Assembly: GCA_036387475.1 (NCBI GenBank)
Contig: DASVTR010000003.1
Coordinates: 248,001-312,000, forward strand
Length of the DNA: 64,000 nucleotides
Source: DASVTR01 sp036387475
GTDB taxonomy: Bacteria; Acidobacteriota; Blastocatellia; Pyrinomonadales; Pyrinomonadaceae
Reading direction: 5' to 3'
Shown in pieces: positions 1 to 7,850 of the stretch (position 1 is the first letter of the stretch; the number at the start of each line of letters is the position of its first letter). A model generated the notes under the pieces. The model searched no databases, was not told where the DNA came from, and saw only the letters and a program-made list of their open reading frames with translations. Both the position numbers and the translations under genes were made by a program.

Positions 1-151
1 AAGAGGCTTGCACGATTGTACGGGGCGTGTTATACCGCTTCGGCGCTCCGCCTCAAACCATGCTGATACGGTGCGTTGTGACTTGAATTTAAGCCGGGAA
101 AACAAGGGAAATTCCCACCCCGCTGTTCTAAAAAAAGTTTGTTGCATATGT

Positions 152-189
152 GAAACACTGTTCCATTCTTGCTGCGAGTGTGTTATACT
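152..189 (+). promoter_or_regulatory. recA promoter with candidate LexA (SOS) box
   Basis: Positions 152-163 read GAAACACTGTTC. This matches 7 of the 8 fixed bases of the Gram-positive type SOS box GAAC-N4-GTTC. A good -10 hexamer TATACT lies at 184-189, so the box covers the -35 position, where a repressor would block polymerase. The start of recA is about 90 bases downstream. LexA control is inferred from the motif and from the identity of the gene. Confidence 0.45.
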
Positions 190-277
190 CCTTTCCGTTT
201 CGGCAGTCAGAACTTGGCGGAAACGCTTTATAACCACGAGACGTGAAGAAAAGGAATGGTAGAAAGAGATGTTTGTA

Positions 278-1360
278 ATGGCTGAAGACAGAATGAGCGC
301 GGATCGCGGTAAAGCGGTCGAAGCAGCGCTGCTGAATATTGAAAAGAAATTTGGTAAAGGCTCGATTATGCGTCTGGGCGAGCGCGAGATTTCGGATATA
401 CCGGCAATCTCGACCACCTCTCTGAGCCTTGACGCCTGCATCGGCGTGGGCGGCGTGCCGCGCGGTCGCGTCGTAGAGATTTACGGGCCGGAAAGCTCCG
501 GCAAGACGACTTTGGCGCTACACATCGTCGCCGAAGCGCAGAAGGCCGGCGATGTGGCAGCCTATATTGATGCAGAGCACGCGATGGATGCCGAGTATGC
601 GGCAAAGCTTGGCGTTAACGTTGACGAGCTTTTAATCTCGCAGCCGGATTCGGGCGAGCAGGCGCTGGAAATCGCAGAAGCCCTGGTGCGCTCAAATGGC
701 GTGGGCGTGATTGTCGTTGACTCTGTAGCGGCGCTCGTGCCGCGCGCTGAGTTGGACGGCGAGATGGGCGACAGCCTTCCGGGCTTGCAGGCACGTTTAA
801 TGTCGCAGGCGCTCAGGAAGCTGACGGCCATCGTTTCGTCTTCGAACACCTGCTTTATTTTCATCAACCAGATACGCGAAAAGATAGGCGTCATGTTCGG
901 CTCGCCCGAAACCACAACGGGCGGACGCGCGCTGAAGTTTTATTCCAGCTTGCGTCTGGACATTCGCCGCATCGGCTCGATCAAGGACGGCGACCGCTTT
1001 GTCGGCAATCGCACGAAGGTCAAGGTCGTGAAGAATAAGGTCGCGCCGCCTTTCCGCGAGTGCGAGTTTGACATCGTTTACGGCGAAGGCATCTCGCGTG
1101 AGGGCGATGTGATTGACCTGGGCGTTGCCAATAAGATTGTCGAAAAGAGCGGCGCTTGGTTCTCCTACAAGGGCGAGCGTTTGGGCCAGGGCCGCGAAAA
1201 CGCGAAGCAGACTCTGCGGGATAACCCCGAATTGTTGCAGCGCGTCGAAACGGACGTGCGCGTCGCGCTCGGCATCACCCCTGCTGCTAATACGGAAATT
1301 GCAACTGCGACGGAAGAGACGGCGGACAGCGCCGCGGCGACGGGTCGCAAGGGCAAGTAA
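278..1360 (+). CDS. recA: Recombinase RecA
   Basis: RecA binds single-stranded DNA, carries out homologous strand exchange and triggers LexA self-cleavage. The protein has about 360 residues, normal for the family. It shows the Walker A GPESSGKT near residue 71, the VVDSVAALVP Walker B strand, the FINQIREKIGVMFG L2 loop region and a low-complexity Ala/Thr tail. ATG 278 (MAEDRMSADRGK) is preferred because AAGAG lies 9 bases upstream; ATG 269 in the same frame is possible. No recX follows: a heptad palindrome starts three bases after the stop codon. Identity is certain, the start is slightly uncertain. Confidence 0.97.
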   Translation: MAEDRMSADRGKAVEAALLNIEKKFGKGSIMRLGEREISDIPAISTTSLSLDACIGVGGVPRGRVVEIYGPESSGKTTLALHIVAEAQKAGDVAAYIDAEHAMDAEYAAKLGVNVDELLISQPDSGEQALEIAEALVRSNGVGVIVVDSVAALVPRAELDGEMGDSLPGLQARLMSQALRKLTAIVSSSNTCFIFINQIREKIGVMFGSPETTTGGRALKFYSSLRLDIRRIGSIKDGDRFVGNRTKVKVVKNKVAPPFRECEFDIVYGEGISREGDVIDLGVANKIVEKSGAWFSYKGERLGQGRENAKQTLRDNPELLQRVETDVRVALGITPAANTEIATATEETADSAAATGRKGK

Positions 1361-1362
1361 GG

Positions 1363-1462
1363 CAAAACTAAAAAGTAAAAAGGCAAAAGGGAAGATACAG
1401 GAGCACCGCTCTCGTCTTCCCTTTTGCTTTTTGCCTTTTACCTTTTGCCTTTTTACTTTATA
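1363..1462. repeat. Heptad palindrome, AAAAGGC family
   Basis: The left arm (1363-1395) reads as 7-nt units CAAAACT, AAAAAGT, AAAAAGG, CAAAAGG, then GAAGA. After a 19-nt loop the right arm (1415-1462) begins TCTTCC and continues in units CTTTTGC, TTTTTGC, CTTTTAC, CTTTTGC, CTTTTTA. The arms pair over more than 20 bases. It sits directly after the recA stop and could end transcription, as the right arm is T-rich. Confidence 0.85.
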
Positions 1463-1498
1463 TTCCGCTCGTTTGCGTTAAGCTTCTACGCTCGAACG

Positions 1499-2824
1499 AT
1501 GGAAAAGACTATTCTCATCAAAAACGGCACGTTGCTGACGATGGACTCTGCGGATTCGGTCGTGGCAGGCGATTTGCTGATTCGTGATGGTCGCATCGCA
1601 GAGATAGGAGAAACTGCTGACGCTGCGGACATCTCGATAGACGCCCGAAATTGCGCCGTGCTGCCCGGCTTTGTGCAGACGCACGTGCACCTCTGCCAGA
1701 CGCTCTTTCGCGGTGCGGCAGATGATCTAGCGTTGATTGACTGGCTGAAGAAACGCGTCTGGCCGATGGAAGCGGCGCACACTGCCGAATCCATCAGGGC
1801 TTCGGCGCGATTAGGAATAGCGGAGTTAATCAAAGGCGGAACGACCTGCGCGCTGACGATGGAGACGGTCAATCATACGGAGGAAGTCTTTCGCGTCGTC
1901 GAAGAGACAGGCTTTCGCGCCATCGTCGGCAAGTGCATGATGGACAAGGGTGAGGACGTGCCCGCAGCGCTCAGCGAAGAGACGGCTTCGTCTATCCGCG
2001 AATCGCTCGCGCTGCTGGAAAAATGGCATGGCCGCGACGGTGGGCGCATCGGTTACTGCTTAGCACCACGCTTCGCCATTAGTTGCACGCGCGAATTGCT
2101 TGAGCAGGTGGCTCGGCTTTCGCGCGAACGCGGCGTCATGATACACACGCACGCTTCCGAAAATCGCGACGAGATTGAAATGGTCGAGCGCGAAACGGGC
2201 CAGCGAAATATCACCTACCTGGATTCGCTCGGCCTGAGCGGCCCGCACGTCTTGCTCGCACACTGCGTTCATCTGGATGACGCGGAGATGCGGACGCTGG
2301 CGCAAACGGGCACGCACGTAGCCCATTGTCCGTCTTCTAATCTCAAGCTTGCATCAGGCATCGCCCCCGTCAGCCGTTTGCTGGAAATGGGCATCAGCGT
2401 CTCGCTCGGCGCTGACGGCGCGCCCTGCAACAATCGCCTGGACATGTTGACAGAGATGCGCACCGCTGCGCTGCTACAAAAGGTAGAGCGCGGGCCGGAA
2501 AGCTTGCCTGCGGGACGAGTGCTGCGGATGGCGACGATTGACGGCGCTCGCGCGCTCGGCCTTGAGCAAGAGATCGGCAGCCTTGAGATAGGAAAGCGCG
2601 CAGACGTGACAATCATCAACCTCAATTGCTTACATTCTACCCCGCGTCCGGCGGACATCGTTTCATCAATTGTTTATTCGGCGCAGGCGACGGATGTCGA
2701 GACGGTTATCGTTGATGGCCGCATCCTGATGCGGGAGCGCAAGCTTATGACGATGGCTGAGCATGAAGTTGTTGACGAAGCAAACCGTGAAGCCGTGCTC
2801 TTACGGAAACGCGCCGGAGTTTGA
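1499..2824 (+). CDS. Amidohydrolase, MTA/SAH deaminase-like
   Basis: A metal-dependent hydrolase of the ATZ/TRZ group (amidohydrolase superfamily), most like 5-methylthioadenosine/S-adenosylhomocysteine deaminases that turn adenosine thioethers into inosine forms. It has 441 residues from ATG 1499 (MEKTILIKNGTLLTMD), a typical family start; no clear Shine-Dalgarno is seen. Visible metal ligands are the THVHLCQTLFRG motif, HASENRDE, LLAHCVHLDD, HCPSSNLKLASG and SLGADGAPCNN. The last is the usual catalytic Asp context. The gene stands alone, between the recA repeat and a terminator. Substrate is inferred; 5'-deoxyadenosine or guanine-type substrates are possible. Confidence 0.82.
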   Translation: MEKTILIKNGTLLTMDSADSVVAGDLLIRDGRIAEIGETADAADISIDARNCAVLPGFVQTHVHLCQTLFRGAADDLALIDWLKKRVWPMEAAHTAESIRASARLGIAELIKGGTTCALTMETVNHTEEVFRVVEETGFRAIVGKCMMDKGEDVPAALSEETASSIRESLALLEKWHGRDGGRIGYCLAPRFAISCTRELLEQVARLSRERGVMIHTHASENRDEIEMVERETGQRNITYLDSLGLSGPHVLLAHCVHLDDAEMRTLAQTGTHVAHCPSSNLKLASGIAPVSRLLEMGISVSLGADGAPCNNRLDMLTEMRTAALLQKVERGPESLPAGRVLRMATIDGARALGLEQEIGSLEIGKRADVTIINLNCLHSTPRPADIVSSIVYSAQATDVETVIVDGRILMRERKLMTMAEHEVVDEANREAVLLRKRAGV

Positions 2825-2905
2825 TGTCCGCCAAGATTTTCGGGAAATTATGATTGGCAGAGCAGAGCGCAGATGATATAGTGCGCAGCCTCTTGGTAGG
2901 GAAAG

Positions 2906-2980
2906 GGCGCATCTGTCAATGATGCGCCTCATGGGAGGAAGGCGGCAAGCTTTGCGAGGGGTTTGTCGCCTTCCTTTTTT
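2906..2980 (+). terminator. Double hairpin ending in a T run
   Basis: First stem: GGCGCATC (2906-2913) pairs perfectly with GATGCGCC (2921-2928) around a 7-nt loop. Second stem: GGAAGGCG (2937-2944) pairs with CGCCTTCC (2967-2974), followed by TTTTTT (2975-2980), a standard intrinsic terminator. The pair ends the amidohydrolase transcript. The extra upstream stem could also belong to a small RNA. Confidence 0.7.
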
Positions 2981-3110
2981 GCTGCCAACTCTCTCCAAGA
3001 GAAATTCGCGCCTGGACGCGAATAGCTCGCCGGGCTGATTGAAATTCTCTACGATTCTCGCGTTAGTTAGTGTAGGAAAAAAAGAGTTCACAATTTTGAA
3101 AGGAAAGATA

Positions 3111-3518
3111 ATGAATCTCAAGCGGAGTAAATCTCTTCGCGCATTTGCGGCAACAGCGCTGATGCTGCTGACAATCTCGGTGGCCGCCGCGCAGAAGGGA
3201 ACGACTATTAATAGAAGAGTGCAGTTTCCGCGTGGCCGTACGACTGCCGTGCTCAAGGGCAGGGCCAACTGGGGCGCTAGCTACATCTACCGTCTCAGGG
3301 CGCGTGCGCGGCAAACCATGATCGTGCATATTACGGGAGTGCCGACCTTCAGAATCGTTGCTCCGGGCAGCCGTAATTACGAGGCGCTGGCGGGCGCGGA
3401 CAACGTGCAGGACTGGACAGGCGAGTTGCCACGCACGGGCGACTATCAAATCATCGTCGGCCATGCTAACGACAATTATACCAAGGCTCCGTACACGCTT
3501 GAGGTGACGGTGAGGTAG
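3111..3518 (+). CDS. Small exported protein, unknown function
   Basis: A 135-residue protein from ATG 3111, chosen because GAAAGGA precedes it and it gives a clean signal peptide (MNLKRSKSLRAFAATALMLL, cleavage likely after AAA-Q near residue 27). A TTG 72 bases upstream is less likely. The mature part is rich in Arg and beta-type residues and ends in TGDYQIIVGH and YTLEVTV, resembling the C-terminal strands of pre-peptidase C-type (PPC) domains. That resemblance is weak. Probably periplasmic or secreted. It is monocistronic, flanked by terminators on both sides. Confidence 0.72.
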   Translation: MNLKRSKSLRAFAATALMLLTISVAAAQKGTTINRRVQFPRGRTTAVLKGRANWGASYIYRLRARARQTMIVHITGVPTFRIVAPGSRNYEALAGADNVQDWTGELPRTGDYQIIVGHANDNYTKAPYTLEVTVR

Positions 3519-3568
3519 AGATTAGTCAGAGATAATGCTGTGAGCCTTCGATAAAATGAGGACGAAAG

Positions 3569-3606
3569 AGCGGCGAGCCTGTGAAAGAGGCCGCCGCTTC
3601 TTTTTA
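3569..3606 (+). terminator. Intrinsic terminator
   Basis: AGCGGCG (3569-3575) pairs with CGCCGCT (3592-3598), followed by TTCTTTTT. It closes the small exported-protein gene. Confidence 0.75.
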
Positions 3607-3771
3607 TAATGACGGCTTAAATCGGCACGTCTGCGTTCTTTGATTTGTACGGCTCGTGTTCGCCCGCCGTGCTTCCCTTGCGTGCGTCCGCCCGGTTCAT
3701 TCCCTTACCGCTTCCTTGAAAGATGCCTCAGAGATGAGTTATAAGCGCCGATGTGTTGGTTAAGGTGAAGC

Positions 3772-4566
3772 ATGCACTTTTTTGCCAGTAAATTTATCAA
3801 GCCGTTCATCAACCAAAATCGCTATCGACGAATTTGCGAGATAGGCGCGAGCACGGGAGAGAATACGGCCCGGATTCTGGAGATTGCGGGCGTGTCTCTG
3901 ACCATTATTGACCCCTGCCTTGATGCAGACTTGCTGAGCCGTTACGGCGGCGATGAACGAGTAGCGCTTCATAAAGGCATCAGCCTTGACGTTCTTCCCA
4001 AGCTCTCAGAGCCTTTCGATTGCTTTCTGATAGACGGGGATCACAACTGGTATACGGTCTATAACGAGTTGAGAATTATCGAAGAGCAAGGCTTGTTGAA
4101 AGAAGGTGGTGCGATCTTTTTTCACGACGTGTGTTGGCCCTACGCCCGTAGAGACATGTATTACCAGCCGGAATTAATTCCGTTGGAATTCATTCGCCCC
4201 TATGAACAGAAGGGCATCGTCAGGGGGCAAGGCGAGCTATCGGACAAGTCTGAGTTCAACGCCACGCATTACAACGCCGTCTTGGAAGATGGGCCAAGAA
4301 ACGGAGTGCTGACGGCCATCGAGGATTTCTTGAAAGAGCGCGGGCGAGGCTATAGATTCTTCCGCATCAAAGTGGAATTCGGATTGGGAGTGCTGTTTAA
4401 GAAAAAAGATTTTAACGCAAGCCTCGCCTTCGACAGGTTGTTAATTCAGGGCAAGGCTTTTGAGATGCAGGCGAAAATCAAGGACGCTTTAAAACAGCAT
4501 GTCCCGTTTTTATATTCTTCCCTCGCCAAATTGCGCCACATGCGAAGACGCGCAAAGTTTTCATGA
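3772..4566 (+). CDS. Class I SAM-dependent methyltransferase
   Basis: A 264-residue protein with a Rossmann-type methyltransferase core. Motif I is ICEIGASTGENTARIL (residues 21-36), followed by LTIIDPCLD, the acidic loop FDCFLIDGDHNWYTV and FFHDVCW. The DGDH-N-Y pattern matches the Methyltransf_24 type found in sugar and antibiotic pathways. AAGGTG lies 7 bases before ATG 3772. The gene converges on a GT2 gene and the two overlap by 6 bases at their 3' ends. With the GT2 and FkbM genes it suggests a surface-glycan modification group. The acceptor is unknown. Confidence 0.8.
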   Translation: MHFFASKFIKPFINQNRYRRICEIGASTGENTARILEIAGVSLTIIDPCLDADLLSRYGGDERVALHKGISLDVLPKLSEPFDCFLIDGDHNWYTVYNELRIIEEQGLLKEGGAIFFHDVCWPYARRDMYYQPELIPLEFIRPYEQKGIVRGQGELSDKSEFNATHYNAVLEDGPRNGVLTAIEDFLKERGRGYRFFRIKVEFGLGVLFKKKDFNASLAFDRLLIQGKAFEMQAKIKDALKQHVPFLYSSLAKLRHMRRRAKFS

Positions 4567-5550
4567 GCCTCTCATTTTGCGTTGTAATGAATTCATCAGC
4601 ACTTTGAATTTGATGGCGGACTTGGCCCCAAGCGTCTTATCTATCAATCTAAACGTCCGCCCTCCGATAACTTCATAATCAACCTTTGTAAATCCGAGCC
4701 GCTTGATTTGTTCGAGCGCCTGCCGCGCCATGTCCGGCGCGGTCTGGCAGTGTGCGTAGGCGAAATGCTTAAAGGTGCAGGCTGCCGCGTGCCGTGTGCG
4801 CCGGGAATCTTCTGCCGCTAATAAATAGGAGGTTGATAGCTCAAGCGAGCGATAGAGAGAAGTAATCTTCGTCAGGTCGTTGGCACGGCTGCCACGCGGG
4901 CCTTCGTGCTCGCGGAAATAAATCTTCGCCTCGCGATTAAATTTTACCCTGTCGGACGCCAGCACGATTCTGCAAAATAGCTCGCCGTCGTCGTTAGGGT
5001 TAGACCTTAGTTCTTCATTCCAGTAGCCAGCCTGCTCATGCAGCTTTCTCGGAATCAGCCAGACGGAAGATTGCATGGCCCTCCCTTCAAACGACCAGAT
5101 CATCCAGTCTACAGGCGAAGTGTAGGTGTCGAGCGCATCGAAGAAATCGAAAGCCCGATAATCGTCAACATCCTCCCCGATAATAAAAAGCCTTCCGCAC
5201 GCCAGCGTAGCTTCCGTCTCTTCGCGCAAATCTCTAATTTGAAGCGAAATCTTTTCCGGGTGTAATAAATCGTCCTGATCCAGATATTGAATATAATCGC
5301 CCGCCGCCGCCCTGAGTCCAGCGTTGCGGGCGCTGCACGCTCCATTGTTCTTCTGGCTAATCAGGGTCAGCAAAGGCCGGTAGGATTCGATAATCTCAAG
5401 GCTGCGGTCAGTCGAGCCGTCGTTGACGACGATGATTTCCTTGCGCTCCCAATCCTGTGCGAGCGCCGATTCAATCGCTGCGGCCAGATACTTCTCGCCG
5501 TTATAAACGGGGATGATGATTGAAACGAGCGGGTCGGCTTGAAGCGGCAT
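4561..5550 (-). CDS. Family 2 glycosyltransferase
   Basis: A 329-residue GT-A fold transferase. The N-terminus has the family signature VSIIIPVYNGEKYL followed by IIVVNDGSTDRS. The metal-binding acidic motif lies in YLDQDDLLHPEK near residue 95. It has no membrane segment, so it probably acts at the cytoplasmic face of the membrane on nucleotide sugars. It lies 37 bases downstream of the FkbM methyltransferase on the same strand and likely shares its transcript. Sugar donor and acceptor cannot be told from sequence. Confidence 0.88.
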   Translation of the reverse strand: MPLQADPLVSIIIPVYNGEKYLAAAIESALAQDWERKEIIVVNDGSTDRSLEIIESYRPLLTLISQKNNGACSARNAGLRAAAGDYIQYLDQDDLLHPEKISLQIRDLREETEATLACGRLFIIGEDVDDYRAFDFFDALDTYTSPVDWMIWSFEGRAMQSSVWLIPRKLHEQAGYWNEELRSNPNDDGELFCRIVLASDRVKFNREAKIYFREHEGPRGSRANDLTKITSLYRSLELSTSYLLAAEDSRRTRHAAACTFKHFAYAHCQTAPDMARQALEQIKRLGFTKVDYEVIGGRTFRLIDKTLGAKSAIKFKVLMNSLQRKMRGS

Positions 5551-5587
5551 TACTAAAATCTCATCAATAGACTGAGAGAAGACACGA

Positions 5588-6325
5588 CTAACCTCTAATC
5601 ATGACGCAATCGTATTCGACAATGTTAAATGTTCGGCGATCCAGATTGACAGTGAACAAGCCCGTCAGGTTAAAGCCCAGCGAATGATATTCAGCTAGCG
5701 ATTGTAGATAGTTCGGCGTGTTTTCATAAAGAGGACGAACTGAAATCTCGGATTGCAGGCCCAGCACATTTTGCAAGCACCCGGCAGCCCCCTTAATGAC
5801 TTCCAAGTCATAACCCTGCGTATCCATCTTCAGAAAAACCTTTGGGTCTGAGATATGCTTGACGAGTTCGCTATAAATTGAATCGAGGCGTTTCACTTCC
5901 ACACTCTGAGTATGATCTATCATCTCTTTCCCAAATACCGCTTCCGCATACTCGGTCGGAGTGAGCAACGAACTGAGACTCGATATTTGAGCTACATTAA
6001 GGCTGAGAATGGTCTCCTCACTGCCTAAGGCCATGTTGTAGACAGCCCATCTTTCGTCTTTGCGTGCAATCTCGGAGAGATATTGATAAGTCTCCTTGTT
6101 TGGCTCAAAGGAGATTATATCGCCTGTGTAGCCTTCCTCTCTCAAGAGCCGCGCATACTCTCCCCTGTTCGCTCCGACATCGAAAACGCAATTGACATCA
6201 AGCCGCTTCAACACTTTCCTGAGATGGAATCGGAGGGCCGGTTCCGCATCCACTTCGAAATGCAAGAGCCTGTAGCCCGCAGCCTTGAGCGGCCTGCGGA
6301 GTATCTTTTTCGCGAAATCGAGCAT
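5588..6325 (-). CDS. FkbM family methyltransferase
   Basis: An O-methyltransferase of the FkbM family, common in polysaccharide and lipopolysaccharide clusters. The SAM motif is VFDVGANRGEYARLL, followed by IISFEPNKETY, the VKRLDSIYSE strand and FLKMDTQGYDLEVIKGA, a hallmark of the family. ATG 6325 (MLDFAKKILRR) gives 245 residues and looks like usual family starts; a GTG at 6367 would add 14 residues. No good Shine-Dalgarno is seen at either. It is first of a two-gene leftward unit with the GT2 gene. Confidence 0.85.
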   Translation of the reverse strand: MLDFAKKILRRPLKAAGYRLLHFEVDAEPALRFHLRKVLKRLDVNCVFDVGANRGEYARLLREEGYTGDIISFEPNKETYQYLSEIARKDERWAVYNMALGSEETILSLNVAQISSLSSLLTPTEYAEAVFGKEMIDHTQSVEVKRLDSIYSELVKHISDPKVFLKMDTQGYDLEVIKGAAGCLQNVLGLQSEISVRPLYENTPNYLQSLAEYHSLGFNLTGLFTVNLDRRTFNIVEYDCVMIRG

Positions 6326-6759
6326 TGCTATTTCGTAGATTCTTCCGTGCCTGAAAGTCTCGCTCACTATACATCAGGTGTAGAAAAGCTGATAAGCGAG
6401 GGAACGGCGGAGCGCAGCTATACTGTTGGATAGACGAGCCTCGCTCTCAGTTAATTGGCTACAGAACGGACGGACGGCAAGACTGATAGCGGTTTTTGAT
6501 TCAAGGGGTTTGAAAAATCCGGCGTAAAAATAGCTGTGCCAGCTCAGGTGTAGCGAATCCGGGGGGCGGGTTCGGCTTCCGAGCTGGCACGGGCGGGCGT
6601 TATCTATTGTTCGGGCTGCGGATGAACTGTCTTGCGACCTGGCTGACGTTTGGGCTAATCAGCCCCCATCCTCAACGCGTCGCATTATACACCTCTTGTC
6701 TAAACTGTCAACGCTTTTTTGTGACTAATCCGACAAAATTTGTTGCGACCTGCCGCGAG
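6326..6759. other. Intergenic region before tRNA-Phe
   Basis: About 430 bases between the leftward FkbM gene and the tRNA promoter. I find no convincing reading frame. It contains one well-formed hairpin (listed separately, 6536-6590) and an AT-rich stretch (6700-6750) leading into the tRNA promoter. Confidence 0.5.
6536..6590. other. Structured 55-nt hairpin, possible ncRNA or terminator
   Basis: GTGCCAGCTC (6536-6545) pairs perfectly with GAGCTGGCAC (6581-6590). Inside, CGAATCC pairs with GGGTTCG (one G-U), leaving a GC-rich apical loop. No T run follows on the + strand. On the - strand it is followed by AGCTATTTTTA, so it could weakly terminate leftward transcription. Confidence 0.4.
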
Positions 6760-6789
6760 TTGACACTGACGCACCGCGCTCCTTATACT
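6760..6789 (+). promoter_or_regulatory. tRNA-Phe promoter
   Basis: A perfect -35 TTGACA (6760-6765), an 18-base spacer and -10 TATACT (6784-6789). The mature tRNA begins 30 bases further on. This is one of the best sigma70-type promoters in the window. Confidence 0.85.
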
Positions 6790-6819
6790 GCGCTCTTTGC
6801 AGGTCGATGCAAAAATTTC

Positions 6820-6892
6820 GGCCAGGTAGCTCAGTTGGTAGAGCGCGGCCCTGAAAAGGCCGGCGTCGGCGGTTCGATTCCGTCCCTGGCCA
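6820..6892 (+). tRNA. tRNA-Phe (GAA)
   Basis: A 73-nt cloverleaf. The acceptor stem GGCCAGG pairs with CCTGGCC, the D arm is GCTC/GAGC and the anticodon stem CGGCC/GGCCG encloses loop CTGAAAA, placing GAA at positions 34-36. The T arm is GGCGG/CCGTC with loop TTCGATT, and the discriminator is A. The CCA end is not encoded. A strong promoter lies upstream and a heptad-type palindrome follows. Confidence 0.96.
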
Positions 6893-6900
6893 TCAAGCAA

Positions 6901-7011
6901 GGTAAAAGGCAAAAGTGAGGGGAAGCCGATTTTATAAAAATCGGTTTCCCCTCACTTTTGCCTCTTTATTTTTACCTTACTTTTGCCTTTTTATTTTAAC
7001 TTTTTGCCTAC
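6901..7011. repeat. Heptad palindrome, AAAAGGC family, with extended stem
   Basis: The left arm contains TAAAAGG and CAAAAGT, continuing through GAGGGGAAGCC to an A/T loop. The right arm mirrors it (CCCCTC, ACTTTTGCC), then runs on in CTTTTGC- and CTTTTTA-like units to 7011. The stem pairs over about 30 bases with one mismatch. It lies between tRNA-Phe and the 3' end of the leftward receiver-domain gene and may end transcription from both sides. Confidence 0.8.
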
Positions 7012-7012
7012 T

Positions 7013-7468
7013 TTATCTGTGCCAGTAATGCTTGATTTTTTGGGCGAGCATGGGAAAGGGGACGTATTCGGCCTGCCGACCGGCGCGGCGCAGTTCTTCG
7101 ACCATGCGCATTGCGCCGTCGGCGTTGCGCGTGTGAACCATGATTGTGCAGGCGGGTTGGAGCTTCGGCTCTGAGGCCAGCCATGAAGCGATGGCATAGC
7201 CTGTTCTTTCGTCATCCGTCGTCTTCGAGTGATAATGTTCGGGCAGCAAATCGTGGTCGAGAAAGATGGCGTCGTAAAAATTCTGGCTGAGCAATTCGCG
7301 CGCACGAGCTACGTCGTCGGCGATGTCCAGAAAATCGCCGTCGAAGCGTTTGGTAAACCAGACGTGGCGGCGCGTGTCGTCGTCGAGCAGAAAAACGCGT
7401 ATCGGACTGCGCGACACACTGACATTCTCAAGGCCGATCTTGCGCAGTAATCCTTTCAAAATACTCAT
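7013..7468 (-). CDS. Stand-alone cyclic-phosphate processing receiver-like (cREC) protein
   Basis: A 151-residue protein with a receiver-like fold: IRVFLLDDD (acidic pocket), then DAIFLDHDL in place of the usual phospho-Asp strand, then TGYAIASWL and IMVHTRNADGAMRM. The DHDL, GY and HTxNxxGAxxM motifs match the cyclic-phosphate processing receiver family (PF20274), thought to act in conflict or nucleotide-signal systems rather than in two-component signalling. No partner kinase or effector is adjacent. Start ATG 7468. Family call is good; biochemical role unknown. Confidence 0.72.
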   Translation of the reverse strand: MSILKGLLRKIGLENVSVSRSPIRVFLLDDDTRRHVWFTKRFDGDFLDIADDVARARELLSQNFYDAIFLDHDLLPEHYHSKTTDDERTGYAIASWLASEPKLQPACTIMVHTRNADGAMRMVEELRRAGRQAEYVPFPMLAQKIKHYWHR

Positions 7469-7850
7469 CTATCTATAAATCCACCCCTCGGAATATGGTA
7501 AGCATCGAACGGTCTGATAAGATTCCTTATTGAGCTTAAAGGGATGCCTCGAAATATACCACAGACCTGCGGAAAGGTTGTGAAGCGCCTGGGGGCGTGA
7601 CTCTTGCATCATAAATTGCCAGCGTAATCCGTTTCGCCCATCAACAATTCTGTCTCGCCCATCTCCAAAATTGCGCCTTCGACACCCGATTGTGGGATTC
7701 ATTGCGAGTATGTTAATAACTTTTGAGCGGCGTTGTCAGTTGCTCTTGCGATGCACAGACGACGACCGTGACAGCTTTTATTAAAGCGAACTTTAGTAGG
7801 ACAAAGTTTCAGTCGTCAGGTTTAAGCTTGCCGCCGATTTCAATGCGAGT
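7469..7850. other. Intergenic region between divergent genes
   Basis: About 380 bases separating the leftward cREC gene and the rightward bi-domain oxidoreductase. Promoters for both should lie here, but no clear -35/-10 pair stands out. A 77-codon leftward frame (7469-7702) lacks family-like sequence and a ribosome site and is not called. Confidence 0.4.

Noticed and set aside
8..262. 84-codon rightward frame upstream of recA
   Set aside because: It covers the recA promoter and candidate SOS box, has no ribosome site and no protein-like composition.
6607..6918. 103-codon frame running through tRNA-Phe
   Set aside because: It overlaps the tRNA and its promoter.
7469..7702. 77-codon leftward frame ahead of the cREC gene
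   Set aside because: No recognisable sequence or ribosome site; it ends exactly against the next gene and looks like chance.
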